Origin: an uncultured Clostridia bacterium
GTDB taxonomy: Bacteria; Bacillota; Clostridia; TANB77; CAG-508
Assembly (NCBI GenBank): GCA_944387445.1
Contig: CALXEX010000017.1
Location: 1 to 38,908 of the forward strand
Length of the DNA: 38,908 nt
Reading direction: 5' to 3'
Of this stretch, positions 1 to 6,735 are shown one piece after another. The notes under the pieces were generated by a model. That model ran no database searches, was not told the DNA's origin, and saw only the letters and a program-made list of their open reading frames with translations. How positions within the stretch are numbered: the first letter of the stretch is position 1; every line of letters starts with the position of its first letter. Both the position numbers and the translations under genes were made by a program.

Positions 1-449
1 TTATCACAACTACATGCTATTTTTCCATAGTTTTTGTCAATATTTATTCCTAATTTTTCAAATGCTTTTAAATGTAAGTCGATTGGTCTGGTTCCTATAT
101 CACATCCTCCTGGATATGATAACGTACATTTTCTATATTTTCCTAATAAACTTCCTGCAAAAATCACAGAAGAACGCATTTGTCTCATCAACTCTTCTGG
201 TATTTCATATTTATGGATGTCTTTTGTATTAATAATTACTTTATTCTTCTTTTTGGTGACTTTTCCTCCTATTTGTCTTAAGATTTCAAACATCATTTGT
301 GTGTCATGAATATTAGGTACATTATATAAAGTTGTTTCTCCTCCATTTAATATGGTTGCTGCAATAATGGGTAAACTAGAATTTTTCGAACCTGATATCT
401 TGACGGTTCCTTCTAGCTTATTTCCACCTTGTATTATGTAGCTAGACAT
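1..449 (-). CDS. murA: UDP-N-acetylglucosamine 1-carboxyvinyltransferase, N-terminal part (cut by window edge)
   Basis: First committed enzyme of peptidoglycan synthesis: it transfers enolpyruvate from PEP to UDP-GlcNAc in the cytoplasm. About 149 codons are visible and the rest lies outside the window. The N-terminus carries the family signature ISGSKN, with Lys22 and Asn23 at the substrate-binding positions. The active-site loop YPGGCDIGTRPIDLH places the catalytic Cys (the fosfomycin target) at about residue 116. The ATG at 449-447 follows AAAGGAGG at a normal distance. Nothing appears broken in the visible part. Firmicutes often carry two MurA paralogues and the sequence does not show which this is. 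The only gene immediately upstream on this strand is a toxin-antitoxin pair, separated by a terminator-like hairpin. Confidence 0.95.
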   Translation of the reverse strand, partial: MSSYIIQGGNKLEGTVKISGSKNSSLPIIAATILNGGETTLYNVPNIHDTQMMFEILRQIGGKVTKKKNKVIINTKDIHKYEIPEELMRQMRSSVIFAGSLLGKYRKCTLSYPGGCDIGTRPIDLHLKAFEKLGINIDKNYGKIACSCD

Positions 450-531
450 CTTCTTTCCTCCTTTTATGTTTTTGTTATATTTTATGTTTTCTTTACATAA
501 AAGGTGTGCGTATATATTCTATTTTTTATGC

Positions 532-616
532 AAAAAATAAGAACTAGGGTTCACCGCCCCTAATTCTTAGTTTATATGATTACTGCTGACTTAAACAGTC
601 GATTTGCTTTAAAGCT
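532..616 (-). ncRNA. Candidate small RNA with pseudoknot and terminator
   Basis: A sigma-A-like promoter at 651-623 points into about 85 nt with no reading frame. These end in a terminator-like stem (539-549 with 558-568, one G-U type mismatch, 8-nt loop) followed by a T-rich run. Inside is a hairpin GACT-GTTTA-AGTC (600-588). Its loop GTTTA can pair with TAAAC at 574-570, a possible pseudoknot. The layout is reminiscent of RNAs at the right ends of IS605/TnpB elements, but no tnpB is visible here. That link is inference from memory of such motifs. Alternatives are a leader or terminator for the toxin-antitoxin operon, or a regulatory leader for murA, which starts about 85 nt downstream of the hairpin. 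Confidence 0.4.
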
Positions 617-622
617 ATTATT

Positions 623-651
623 AGTATACTATATTATACAATCAAAATCAA
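623..651 (-). promoter_or_regulatory. Sigma-A-type promoter for the candidate small RNA
   Basis: The -35 box TTGATT (651-646) and -10 box TATACT (628-623) are separated by exactly 17 bp. Transcription would begin near 616 and run into the hairpin RNA toward murA. It lies directly downstream of the antitoxin stop codon, so it could also drive murA by read-through. Confidence 0.5.
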
Positions 652-671
652 ATAATTTTTTATTTTTAATA

Positions 672-902
672 TTATGCAACCTTTTCTTTATAATTTACAA
701 TTGTTACTTCTGTTGCTAATTGCTTTAATTTATTTACAATTTTTTCAATGTTTTCTGCTGTTTCATCATCAAAGTATTGTTCTCCACATTGAGTGCATAC
801 TTTTGCTGGAACTCCTTTAATAATAATAATTGTATCTTCTAAATCAACTACATAATTTACTTTCTTTTCCTCTAGATTTCCTTTACACATAAAACAATTC
901 AT
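672..902 (-). CDS. YgiT-type zinc-finger protein, probable antitoxin
   Basis: A 76-residue protein beginning MNCFMCKGNLE. Two CxxC pairs (CMC-like at residues 3-6 and TQCGEQYF further on) form the zinc finger typical of the YgiT/MqsA N-terminal domain, followed by a short helical tail. Such proteins are antitoxins that bind a small toxin and often repress their own operon. The start was chosen at 902 because AAGGAGG lies just upstream and because the longer reading would overlap the toxin extensively. The ATG shares one base with the toxin stop codon (TAATG), so translation is probably coupled. The C-terminal DNA-binding domain of full MqsA is absent, as in many short YgiT partners of DUF4258 toxins. 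The specific function is inferred from family and pairing. Confidence 0.8.
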   Translation of the reverse strand: MNCFMCKGNLEEKKVNYVVDLEDTIIIIKGVPAKVCTQCGEQYFDDETAENIEKIVNKLKQLATEVTIVNYKEKVA

Positions 903-1228
903 TATTTTTCCCTCCTTGTTTTCATATCTTCTTCCCATTTATCTGTATTTGGATAATATGCCGTTATTATATGAACAGTGTCTTCACTTACTCCACATAC
1001 TATATGTATTATCTTATTATTTGTATTATATCCTAATATCAAGCAACTTGGATATGGATAATCATCATAATAATATTCTATTATCTTTCCATTATTAATT
1101 GCAGTTTTCACATCAGATATTAAAATATTTCTTTGATTTAATCTGTTTAAGCAATGCTTTGTCCAATCTATTTTTCTTTTTGCTATATATTCTCTTATAA
1201 TTTCAATATTTAATAAATCTTCGTTCAA
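902..1228 (-). CDS. DUF4258-family protein, probable toxin of a type II toxin-antitoxin pair
   Basis: About 108 residues. The pattern is DUF4258: HCLNRLNQRNI near the N-terminus (the conserved His/Arg region), then YYDDYPYPSCLILGY, a beta-rich core, and HIITAYYPNTDKWE at the C-terminus. DUF4258 proteins resemble RelE/BrnT-like ribonuclease toxins and are commonly encoded just upstream of YgiT zinc-finger antitoxins, as here. The start is taken as TTG at 1228, because AAGGAGGAG lies eight bases upstream and the family begins near LNEDLLN. Reading back to an ATG at 1363 would add 45 residues that overlap a different conserved small reading frame. The toxin-first order and one-base overlap with the next gene support one operon. 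RNase activity is not demonstrated. Confidence 0.75.
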   Translation of the reverse strand: MNEDLLNIEIIREYIAKRKIDWTKHCLNRLNQRNILISDVKTAINNGKIIEYYYDDYPYPSCLILGYNTNNKIIHIVCGVSEDTVHIITAYYPNTDKWEEDMKTRREK

Positions 1229-1292
1229 CTTTTTCTCCTCCTTATCTATTTTAGCATAAAATGAATAATTTATGCAATTGTTTTTATCATTT

Positions 1293-1460
1293 TTATTTGT
1301 ATTTTTCTTGTATTCTATCAGATATAATATCGGTGAATACCTGTTTATAATCCCCAGTCTCACCTACATTTGATTTTGGACATATAAAAACTGCAAATGG
1401 TAGTTTGTCTTTTTGCTTCTTATCCTTATTATTCTTTTTTGTTATTTTCAGAGTATTCAC
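1293..1460 (-). CDS. Small conserved reading frame, copy 1 (unknown)
   Basis: A 55-residue frame from GTG at 1460. It has a Lys/Asn-rich N-terminal third and then CPKSNVGETGDYKQVFTDII followed by SDRIQEKYK. I do not recognise the family. The reason to list it is that the same peptide is encoded by a second copy near 7.1 kb, with 59 identical bases in the middle. The few differences at the edges are compatible with coding divergence (SDRIQEKY versus FDRIREKH). Its C-terminal end overlaps the region that a longer version of the DUF4258 toxin would use. It could be a real small protein, or the surviving piece of a larger mobile gene whose flanks have decayed. Confidence 0.35.
   Translation of the reverse strand: MNTLKITKKNNKDKKQKDKLPFAVFICPKSNVGETGDYKQVFTDIISDRIQEKYK
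1324..1382 (+). repeat. 59-bp exact direct repeat, copy 1
   Basis: Identical over 59 bases to 7106-7164 in the same orientation, with weaker similarity for a further 15 or so bases on the low-coordinate side. The two copies lie 5.8 kb apart and bound the islet with the subtilase pair, MobV remnant and helical-repeat pair. Confidence 0.9.
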
Positions 1461-1670
1461 CTACCTTTCTATCAATTGTATTCGTTTCTTGTTTGTCCTT
1501 ATTACTAAAGCTCCTCTTCGTTTCGCATAATTTATCTCTACGTTGCTTCGCTTCCTAGAGCTAAAATAACTACAAGTGGTAAATCAAATACCCATATGAA
1601 ATTTGTCCTCATCCCTCTTTTTAGAGAATTGCCCCTTTACTATCTGAGTTAGCCAGACAAAAGTATCATT

Positions 1671-1705
1671 GTTTTCTGCGAAAAGCGTAGCTTTTCGCAG
1701 AAAAC
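1671..1705. repeat. Perfect 16-bp inverted repeat (stem-loop)
   Basis: GTTTTCTGCGAAAAGC at 1671-1686 and its exact complement at 1690-1705 are separated by three bases. No T-run follows on either strand, so it is not an ordinary intrinsic terminator. It sits in a gene-free stretch (1461-1892). Other short inverted motifs occur there too: GTTGCTTCGC at 1541-1550 against GCGAAGCAAC near 1754, and ACTACAAGT near 1570 against ACTTGTAGT near 1780. A replication, transfer or recombination site remnant is possible. No protein-coding evidence is seen in 1461-1892. Confidence 0.8.
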
Positions 1706-1818
1706 AAGGTTAAGTTTCCTTGATTTGTGCGAATGCGAAGCATTCTGTGCATTTGCGAAGCAACTTTTCTTATATGTACTTGTAGTTTACTATTCAATTT
1801 TCGATGTGCTATACTGTT

Positions 1819-1853
1819 ATAGAAAATAGTTATTTAAAATTGCTATTTTCTAT
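1819..1853 (+). terminator. Hairpin, possible terminator
   Basis: A perfect 11-bp stem, ATAGAAAATAG (1819-1829) with CTATTTTCTAT (1843-1853), followed by a T-rich tract on the plus strand. There is no intact plus-strand gene before it, so what it would terminate is unclear. It may be another element of the hairpin-rich segment. Confidence 0.35.
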
Positions 1854-1892
1854 TATTTGTTTTTATTATAAAAGCCTTGAAATAGCTTGTAA

Positions 1893-2033
1893 ATAGATTT
1901 TTATAATAGAGAAAAGAAATTTAGAGAATGGTCAGAAAAAGCCAGAGAATTAAGAAATAGTTATAATGATAGTAAAATAGAAGAATTTAGGCTAGAGCTA
2001 CAAAAATTAAGTCAGGCATATTGCAAAAAATAG
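1893..2033 (+). pseudogene. C-terminal remnant of an unidentified plus-strand gene
   Basis: 46 sense codons run without interruption to TAG at 2031. They encode an acidic/basic helical sequence containing FREWSEKARELRNSYND and ending AYCKK. An in-frame stop lies directly upstream and there is no ATG, GTG or TTG start, so only the tail of a former gene is left. A strong hairpin with T-runs follows at once, as expected for a gene 3' end. The family is not recognised. It resembles the helical tails of plasmid or conjugation proteins, but that is only an impression. Confidence 0.4.
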
Positions 2034-2061
2034 AACAAGTAAAATTACTGGTTCTATTTTT
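2025..2061. terminator. Bidirectional intrinsic terminator
   Basis: A stem of AAAAAATAGAAC (2025-2036) with its complement at 2050-2061, extended inward by AGTAA/TTACT. It has A/T runs on both sides and so works in either direction. It closes the plus-strand remnant and the minus-strand subtilase pair, and overlaps the last codons of the latter. Confidence 0.7.
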
Positions 2062-2503
2062 TTGAGAATATACTCTTTATTTTGTTTATGAATTTTTTGA
2101 ATATTGATTCCTTATATTCTGTTATTTCAGTTGGGTTTGTTGTATTTTCAATGAAGTCTAATTTCTTTTTCCCAAAAATATTGTCTGGATTATATTTTTC
2201 ATTTAAAATTTTTTGGTATTGCTGTTCATTTTGACTTAACCTTTTTAAATATTGTTCCTTTTGTTTTTCAGTAACACACCAATAATTGTAGCATATCATT
2301 CCTATAATACCTCTAGTTTCGTCAAGGAGATTTAATTCTTTTAAAGGCTTATTATAATCAAAATCACATTTATATTCTTTTGAGGCATTTTCATTCAAAT
2401 GCTGTATAAATTTTTTAGGTATTTTATCTATATCTTCTTGTTTTATTCCTTTTAAATAATAAATTACTTCTGCCATTGCATTTGCATTTCTTACACTAAC
2501 CAT
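2054..2503 (-). CDS. Hypothetical protein paired with the subtilase
   Basis: 149 residues, start ATG with AGAGG a few bases upstream; that site overlaps the stop codon of the subtilase, leaving a nine-base gap. The N-terminal half (about 1-75) is conserved-looking and probably folded, with ANAMAEVIYYLKGI and LDETRGIIGMICYNYW. The C-terminal part is charged and ends in a Lys-rich amphipathic stretch (FKKFINKIKSIFSKK) that could contact a membrane or nucleic acid. There is no signal peptide or clear transmembrane helix. I do not recognise a named domain. Tight coupling to a cytosolic subtilisin-like protease suggests a partner, substrate or inhibitor, but this is inference from position alone. 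Confidence 0.75.
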   Translation of the reverse strand: MVSVRNANAMAEVIYYLKGIKQEDIDKIPKKFIQHLNENASKEYKCDFDYNKPLKELNLLDETRGIIGMICYNYWCVTEKQKEQYLKRLSQNEQQYQKILNEKYNPDNIFGKKKLDFIENTTNPTEITEYKESIFKKFINKIKSIFSKK

Positions 2504-2512
2504 ATTTTACCT

Positions 2513-3823
2513 CTATTCTAAATTTTGTTCATCAGTAGTATGTTCTATATTTTCATCCCCTAGTACATTACTTCTAGTAGTTCTAGTTGCATTTTGCATA
2601 TTAGATAACCTCGTTTTATCGTCTCCTATGCAATCTGTAAATCCATCCTTACCTTCTTGAGCTTGTCTATTTTGATTTTGGGTCTCATCTTTTACTCTTT
2701 CTAACAGACCTTCTGAATTTAAATATTTCTGTCCTCTTGAATTTATTAATGCTGTCTCTTTCATAACTTCAAAAAAATGTTCTTTGGTTATATTAGGATT
2801 TATTTGTCTTACAGCAACAAATATACTACCTAAAATAGTAGTTGGAAAACTAGCTCCACAAACACTACCATAATATTTGTCTCTATCTTTAAAGTCTTCT
2901 TGTATTCCCGTCATACCTGTGCATGGAATTAAAATCTTATCATCTACGTTTCCTATTAATTCAATTTTCTTCTTCATACCATTCCCATTAATTTTGCCAC
3001 TTTTAATCCTATTAAAAATCTCTTCTGCCATTTCATCTAATTCTATCTCTTCTCCATCCTCACTATATCTCCCCCATGCGCAATTTTTCCAAAAATTAGC
3101 AGTATGAAAATATTCGCAGTTTTTATCTCCATCTAATTCATTCAAACCATTTTGAAAACCTTCTGCATCTTTATTCATGTCTGGATCAATAAGTGCATCT
3201 AACTTTATATTGTTTGCTTTTATATATTCCAAAATCTTATCACGAGCCTCTTTACGAGTTACACCATTAAGTTGAAATAGATATAGCTGAGATTCTGGAA
3301 TCACACCGCATTTATTTCCCGCAGCAAAGCATGCTGTTGCCTTTCCATGAAAATCATCTTCACTAAATTCTATTGAAGGATTAGTAATTACGTGTCCTTC
3401 TGAATCACGATAAATGATTAATTTCTTAACATCTCTACCTTCAAATTCGTCTAGTCCATCTACCTTGAAATATGAATCAATTATTCCAATACTAACTGGT
3501 TTTTTTGACTTAATTCCATGAATATCGTTTATTTTATTTAAAAATTTACCTTGTTCTATAATTTCTTCAATACCTAGTTCTCTTATTTGTTCTTCTGAAA
3601 AAGCCTCTTTAACAAATATTAATCTTCTTAGATTTTCTTTTGATAAGCTTAGCTTAATTCCTTTTAAGTCTCCAACATCAAATCCTTCATTAAAAACCGT
3701 GCTATCAACATCTTCACCTTTTAGAAATTTGGAAAGATAAGCTTCAACTTCTTCTTCAAACATTTCATCAGTAAATTCACCTTTTTCTTTAATTTTATAC
3801 ATCAATCTTTCTATTGCACTCAT
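2513..3823 (-). CDS. Cytosolic subtilisin-like (S8 family) serine peptidase
   Basis: 436 residues. The S8 triad can be traced: Asp116 in SIGIIDSYF, His159 in DDFHGKATA, and Ser325 in GASFPTT, which corresponds to the usual GTSxAxP followed by a helix. An N-terminal extension of about 105 residues precedes the protease core. The last 55 residues are polar, low-complexity and Asn/Gln-rich. No signal peptide or membrane segment is present, so it should act inside the cell, unlike most secreted subtilases. The oxyanion Asn is not obvious; the region ILIPCTGMTG looks like the right place but lacks it. It is followed within nine bases by a small unknown gene, forming a two-gene unit inside a decayed mobile islet. 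Candidate roles are processing of the partner or a stress/defence function. Neither is shown. Confidence 0.8.
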   Translation of the reverse strand: MSAIERLMYKIKEKGEFTDEMFEEEVEAYLSKFLKGEDVDSTVFNEGFDVGDLKGIKLSLSKENLRRLIFVKEAFSEEQIRELGIEEIIEQGKFLNKINDIHGIKSKKPVSIGIIDSYFKVDGLDEFEGRDVKKLIIYRDSEGHVITNPSIEFSEDDFHGKATACFAAGNKCGVIPESQLYLFQLNGVTRKEARDKILEYIKANNIKLDALIDPDMNKDAEGFQNGLNELDGDKNCEYFHTANFWKNCAWGRYSEDGEEIELDEMAEEIFNRIKSGKINGNGMKKKIELIGNVDDKILIPCTGMTGIQEDFKDRDKYYGSVCGASFPTTILGSIFVAVRQINPNITKEHFFEVMKETALINSRGQKYLNSEGLLERVKDETQNQNRQAQEGKDGFTDCIGDDKTRLSNMQNATRTTRSNVLGDENIEHTTDEQNLE

Positions 3824-3932
3824 AAATTTTGTTTTCTCCTTTTTATCTCACAAATATTACTTTATAAACTATATTTTTCAAAGAAAATTTTATCATTTAT
3901 ATTAAAATTTGTCATTATAAAAAAGTAAAATT

Positions 3933-4436
3933 TTATAATTCTAAATCGAATTCGTTTTCTTTACTGTTGTTTTCTTTTTCTAAACTTTTAATTTTACTTT
4001 TATATATCCATTCTAAATCAGATGCTTTTTCTTCATATTCTGACTTGATTTTATCTACTTCATTGTGCAATTCTTTATTGTCATCCATTATTTCTTTTCT
4101 TTCTTTATCCTTTGTATGAATTACTGGAATATATATCAAGTGCATATGTGCTGTTCCTTCATCTAGATGTACTACTGCTGATATTATATTTTTTTCTCCA
4201 AGATTTTTGTAACTACATATAAAATTATAACTTTCTTCAAAATATCTTTTTGTTTCTTTTTCTCCAATTTTATCAAAAAATTCTTTATCTGACGTAAATA
4301 ACATTTCGCACATTATTATACTGTTGCTTCTTATATGTCCTTGTAAATCATTTTCTTTTTTTAATCTATCAAATTCTTTTATGTAACTTAATTCGTTTTT
4401 CTTTACGTAATTATAATTGCATAACTCCTATCTTCT
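3933..4436 (-). pseudogene. MobV/Pre-type plasmid relaxase, broken
   Basis: Homologous to MobV (Pre/Mob) relaxases, which nick plasmid oriT for mobilisation. The diagnostic motif HLDEGTAHMHLIYIPV (usual HxDExTPHMH) is intact, preceded by CEMLFTSDKEFFDKIGEKET and followed by the start of a coiled coil. The gene is disabled in several ways. The typical N-terminus RSYAIIIT lies upstream in another frame and runs into a stop. The segment between it and EFDRLKKEN is shortened. No start codon follows the AAAGGAGG site. The protein ends after about 126 residues of the main frame, where relaxases usually exceed 350. It marks a former mobilisable plasmid or transposon at this site. Confidence 0.8.
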
Positions 4437-4477
4437 TTGCACCTCCTTTTACTTAAGATATTCTTTGAATGTCTAAC

Positions 4478-4506
4478 CATACTAGACAAACAAGTTTGTC
4501 TGTATG
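4478..4506. other. Candidate oriT-like inverted repeat upstream of the mobV remnant
   Basis: CATACTAGACAAAC (4478-4491) and GTTTGTCTGTATG (4494-4506) form a 13-bp stem with one bulged T and a two-base loop. It lies about 40 bases before the mobV ribosome binding site, where MobV elements keep their origin of transfer. A C-rich stretch (CCCCCACACCC) lies just beyond. The assignment is by position and shape only. Confidence 0.4.
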
Positions 4507-4533
4507 GCAGGTCTATTACCCCCACACCCATTC

Positions 4534-4645
4534 AATCAAAAATAAAAATTCATCTTTTTTATTTTTGATTGCTAAAAAACTATAAATAGTTTTTTAGACA
4601 AATTTAAAGAGGCTAGTTCTAATATTAAATAGAATTAACCTCTTT
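4534..4645. repeat. Three consecutive strong hairpins
   Basis: Stem 1 is 4534-4547 with its complement ending at 4570 (14 bp, A/T only). Stem 2 is CTAAAAAACTAT (4572-4583) with its perfect complement at 4586-4597. Stem 3 is 4606-4621 with 4630-4645 (14 of 16 paired) followed by T residues on the plus strand. They could act as terminators between the helical-repeat pair and mobV, or be a single-strand origin left from a rolling-circle plasmid. The stretch 4437-4749 holds no gene; besides these hairpins and the oriT-like repeat I see nothing in it. Confidence 0.6.
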
Positions 4646-4749
4646 TTAATTTGCATATAAGCTACCTATTAAAGCCTTATTTTTCAACTATCTAAATTCC
4701 CTTATCCACTTATTTATCTTATTCACAATATTAAACATTAATTATATAT

Positions 4750-6159
4750 TTAAAATCTATTCATATGTACCACTATTTTATTTTCATCATCTTTATACTT
4801 ATTATATAATTCTAAAAATCTAAATATTTCCTGTTTTTTGTTATAATCCTTTTTATTGTCTTTAATCCATTTTTGTATAAACTTATCCTTTTTATCAAAT
4901 ATAAGATTTAGTCCTGTACCAAAATTTATATCATTATATGAAATGATTCTCATATAGAAATAATGTCCTGCATTGTTTTTATTTCCACTCATTCCAATAT
5001 CTGTAAGTCTTATTATTTCTCCGTTTAAAACATTCTTTAGATACACTTGTGCTTCTTCAAAATCCGTTTTTATAATTTCGTATAGTCCTGCTTTTGAATC
5101 TAACATACTTTTTAAAAATTCTGCTTTCTCTTTTTTCTTGTATCTATTCGTTTTTAAAAATTCTTCTGTGATGCAATTCATACTTTCTATATTTTTATAA
5201 ATAACTACATTTGCAAGTGCTTGTACTCCTAATTGTGTTCTTGTATCAAAAAAAGTATCAAATTGGTGCACATTATTGTTCTTTTGCATTATTATTTCCT
5301 TATACTGTTTTTCTATGTTTTCTTTGTATCTTGGACTTTCAAAAAAACACATCATACTATCAATTATTTCTCCATGTATTTTTCTAGCTTTTTTATATTT
5401 TTTTATATGTGGTTTATCTTTTAACAAAAAATCTCTTAAATTATTTTTCAACTGATAAAGTCCCTCTATCCACTCGTCTTCGTCCTTTCCATAGTCATCT
5501 TCAAATTCTATAATTTCTTCTGTATCAAAAATTTTTTTTGCTTCTTTAATAATCTTTTTTGATATTTCATCATTTCTTTTTTCTATAATTAATAGTGGTG
5601 CTAATGCTAAATATAGTTCTTCATCCTCATTATAGAAATCATCATTTTTTATTTTATCTAAAGCTATTTTAATAATTCTATTATCAAATTTACTTGCTAA
5701 TATTCGAATTATATTTGATATAACTTCTTTGTCTTTACTTGTATTTATTTTTTCTAGTAAAAAATCATCTATTTCTTTTGAGTTTAAATATTCTGCTATA
5801 TCGTAAAAATAATCTGGCAATTCTTTTTTATCAAATTTCTTTAATATTTCCATATAATTTGCAACAAATTCTTTGTTACAGATATTCGAAAAATAGTAAT
5901 TACACTCATCTGCATATTCTAGAAAATCCATATCTGTGAAATAAAATATTAATATCATACTTGCATATGAATCGTTTGCAACTCTACATAATGGATGTAT
6001 TAAATATGGCAAATGTATTCTTCGAAATTCCATTAGTTGATTATCTGTTATTATATCTTTTAAAGCCTTACTGTTTAACTCTTCCACACCCATAAGAGAT
6101 AAAACATATAAAATAAATACAATTTTTCCCTGTTCTGTTTGAGTTAATGCTATTTCCAT
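4750..6159 (-). CDS. Hypothetical protein, helical-repeat-like
   Basis: 469 residues, Lys/Glu/Asp/Asn-rich and almost entirely predicted helix in the first 330 residues, with repeated helix pairs such as VISNIIRILASKFDNRIIKIAL that suggest HEAT-like repeats. The last 110 residues differ: VYLKNVLNGEIIRLTDIGMSG and FYMRIISYNDINFGTGLNLIF look like a small beta-rich domain. No signal peptide or membrane segment is seen. Its ATG lies inside the end of the upstream gene (10-base overlap), so the two are translated together. The upstream gene is also helical and they may form one complex. I do not recognise either family. It is encoded inside the islet bounded by the 59-bp repeats, consistent with an accessory gene. 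Function is unknown. Confidence 0.7.
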   Translation of the reverse strand: MEIALTQTEQGKIVFILYVLSLMGVEELNSKALKDIITDNQLMEFRRIHLPYLIHPLCRVANDSYASMILIFYFTDMDFLEYADECNYYFSNICNKEFVANYMEILKKFDKKELPDYFYDIAEYLNSKEIDDFLLEKINTSKDKEVISNIIRILASKFDNRIIKIALDKIKNDDFYNEDEELYLALAPLLIIEKRNDEISKKIIKEAKKIFDTEEIIEFEDDYGKDEDEWIEGLYQLKNNLRDFLLKDKPHIKKYKKARKIHGEIIDSMMCFFESPRYKENIEKQYKEIIMQKNNNVHQFDTFFDTRTQLGVQALANVVIYKNIESMNCITEEFLKTNRYKKKEKAEFLKSMLDSKAGLYEIIKTDFEEAQVYLKNVLNGEIIRLTDIGMSGNKNNAGHYFYMRIISYNDINFGTGLNLIFDKKDKFIQKWIKDNKKDYNKKQEIFRFLELYNKYKDDENKIVVHMNRF

Positions 6160-6635
6160 TCCCTTCTTAATATATTAGAAGTATATGTTTCTTCATCTTC
6201 TAAATAATATTGTTCAATATTTTTTATATATAGTTCTAATAGTTCCTCTGGTTTTTTATTAATAAAATGTTTAATTTTTTTGTATAATACTAAATTATAT
6301 TCATCCTGAAAAATTTCTTCAAAATTATAGTTCAAATCTTTTATTAATTCATAATGATTTACTAATACATACTCTATTTTCTCCTTAATATTTTCATCTT
6401 TCTCATTAAAATAAATTTGTATTAAACATTCTATTATATCTTTGTTTAATTTTGAATAAATTAACCCTGCATAGTTTATTTCTAAATTATAATTATCTTG
6501 TAAAAAAACTATAAATGCTTTATTTATATCCTTATCATCATATAAGTGCAAATCACATACATGTTCATATATTGCATTTCTTACTATAAATTCTTTATTT
6601 TTTAACTCATTTATTATTCTATTTTTATTTAACAT
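6150..6635 (-). CDS. Hypothetical helical protein, first gene of a pair
   Basis: 161 residues, start ATG at 6635 with AAGGAG eight bases upstream. The sequence consists of short paired helices (FIVRNAIYEHVCDLH, KDIIECLIQIYFNEKDENIKEKIEYVLVNHYE shortened here to its pattern), resembling HEAT-type repeats, and is rich in Asn, Lys, Glu and Tyr. It overlaps the next gene by ten bases. It could be the separated N-terminal part of one larger protein, but the downstream frame has its own stop a few codons before its ATG. Two coupled genes are therefore the simpler reading. No enzyme motif is visible. Confidence 0.65.
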   Translation of the reverse strand: MLNKNRIINELKNKEFIVRNAIYEHVCDLHLYDDKDINKAFIVFLQDNYNLEINYAGLIYSKLNKDIIECLIQIYFNEKDENIKEKIEYVLVNHYELIKDLNYNFEEIFQDEYNLVLYKKIKHFINKKPEELLELYIKNIEQYYLEDEETYTSNILRREWK

Positions 6636-6735
6636 CTTTTAACTCCTTGATATTATATTTATTTGTTTTTATTATATTTCAAGTCATTTACCGTAGGTAG
6701 TGTTTTTTTACGTTTTCCCGACATCAATAAAATGT

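Noticed and set aside
1..449. Truncated murA as a pseudogene
   Set aside because: It simply runs off the window; the visible frame is intact with its key Lys, Asn and Cys residues.
1229..1363. Longer N-terminus for the DUF4258 toxin
   Set aside because: No ribosome binding site at 1363, a strong one before TTG 1228, and the extra residues overlap a different conserved frame.
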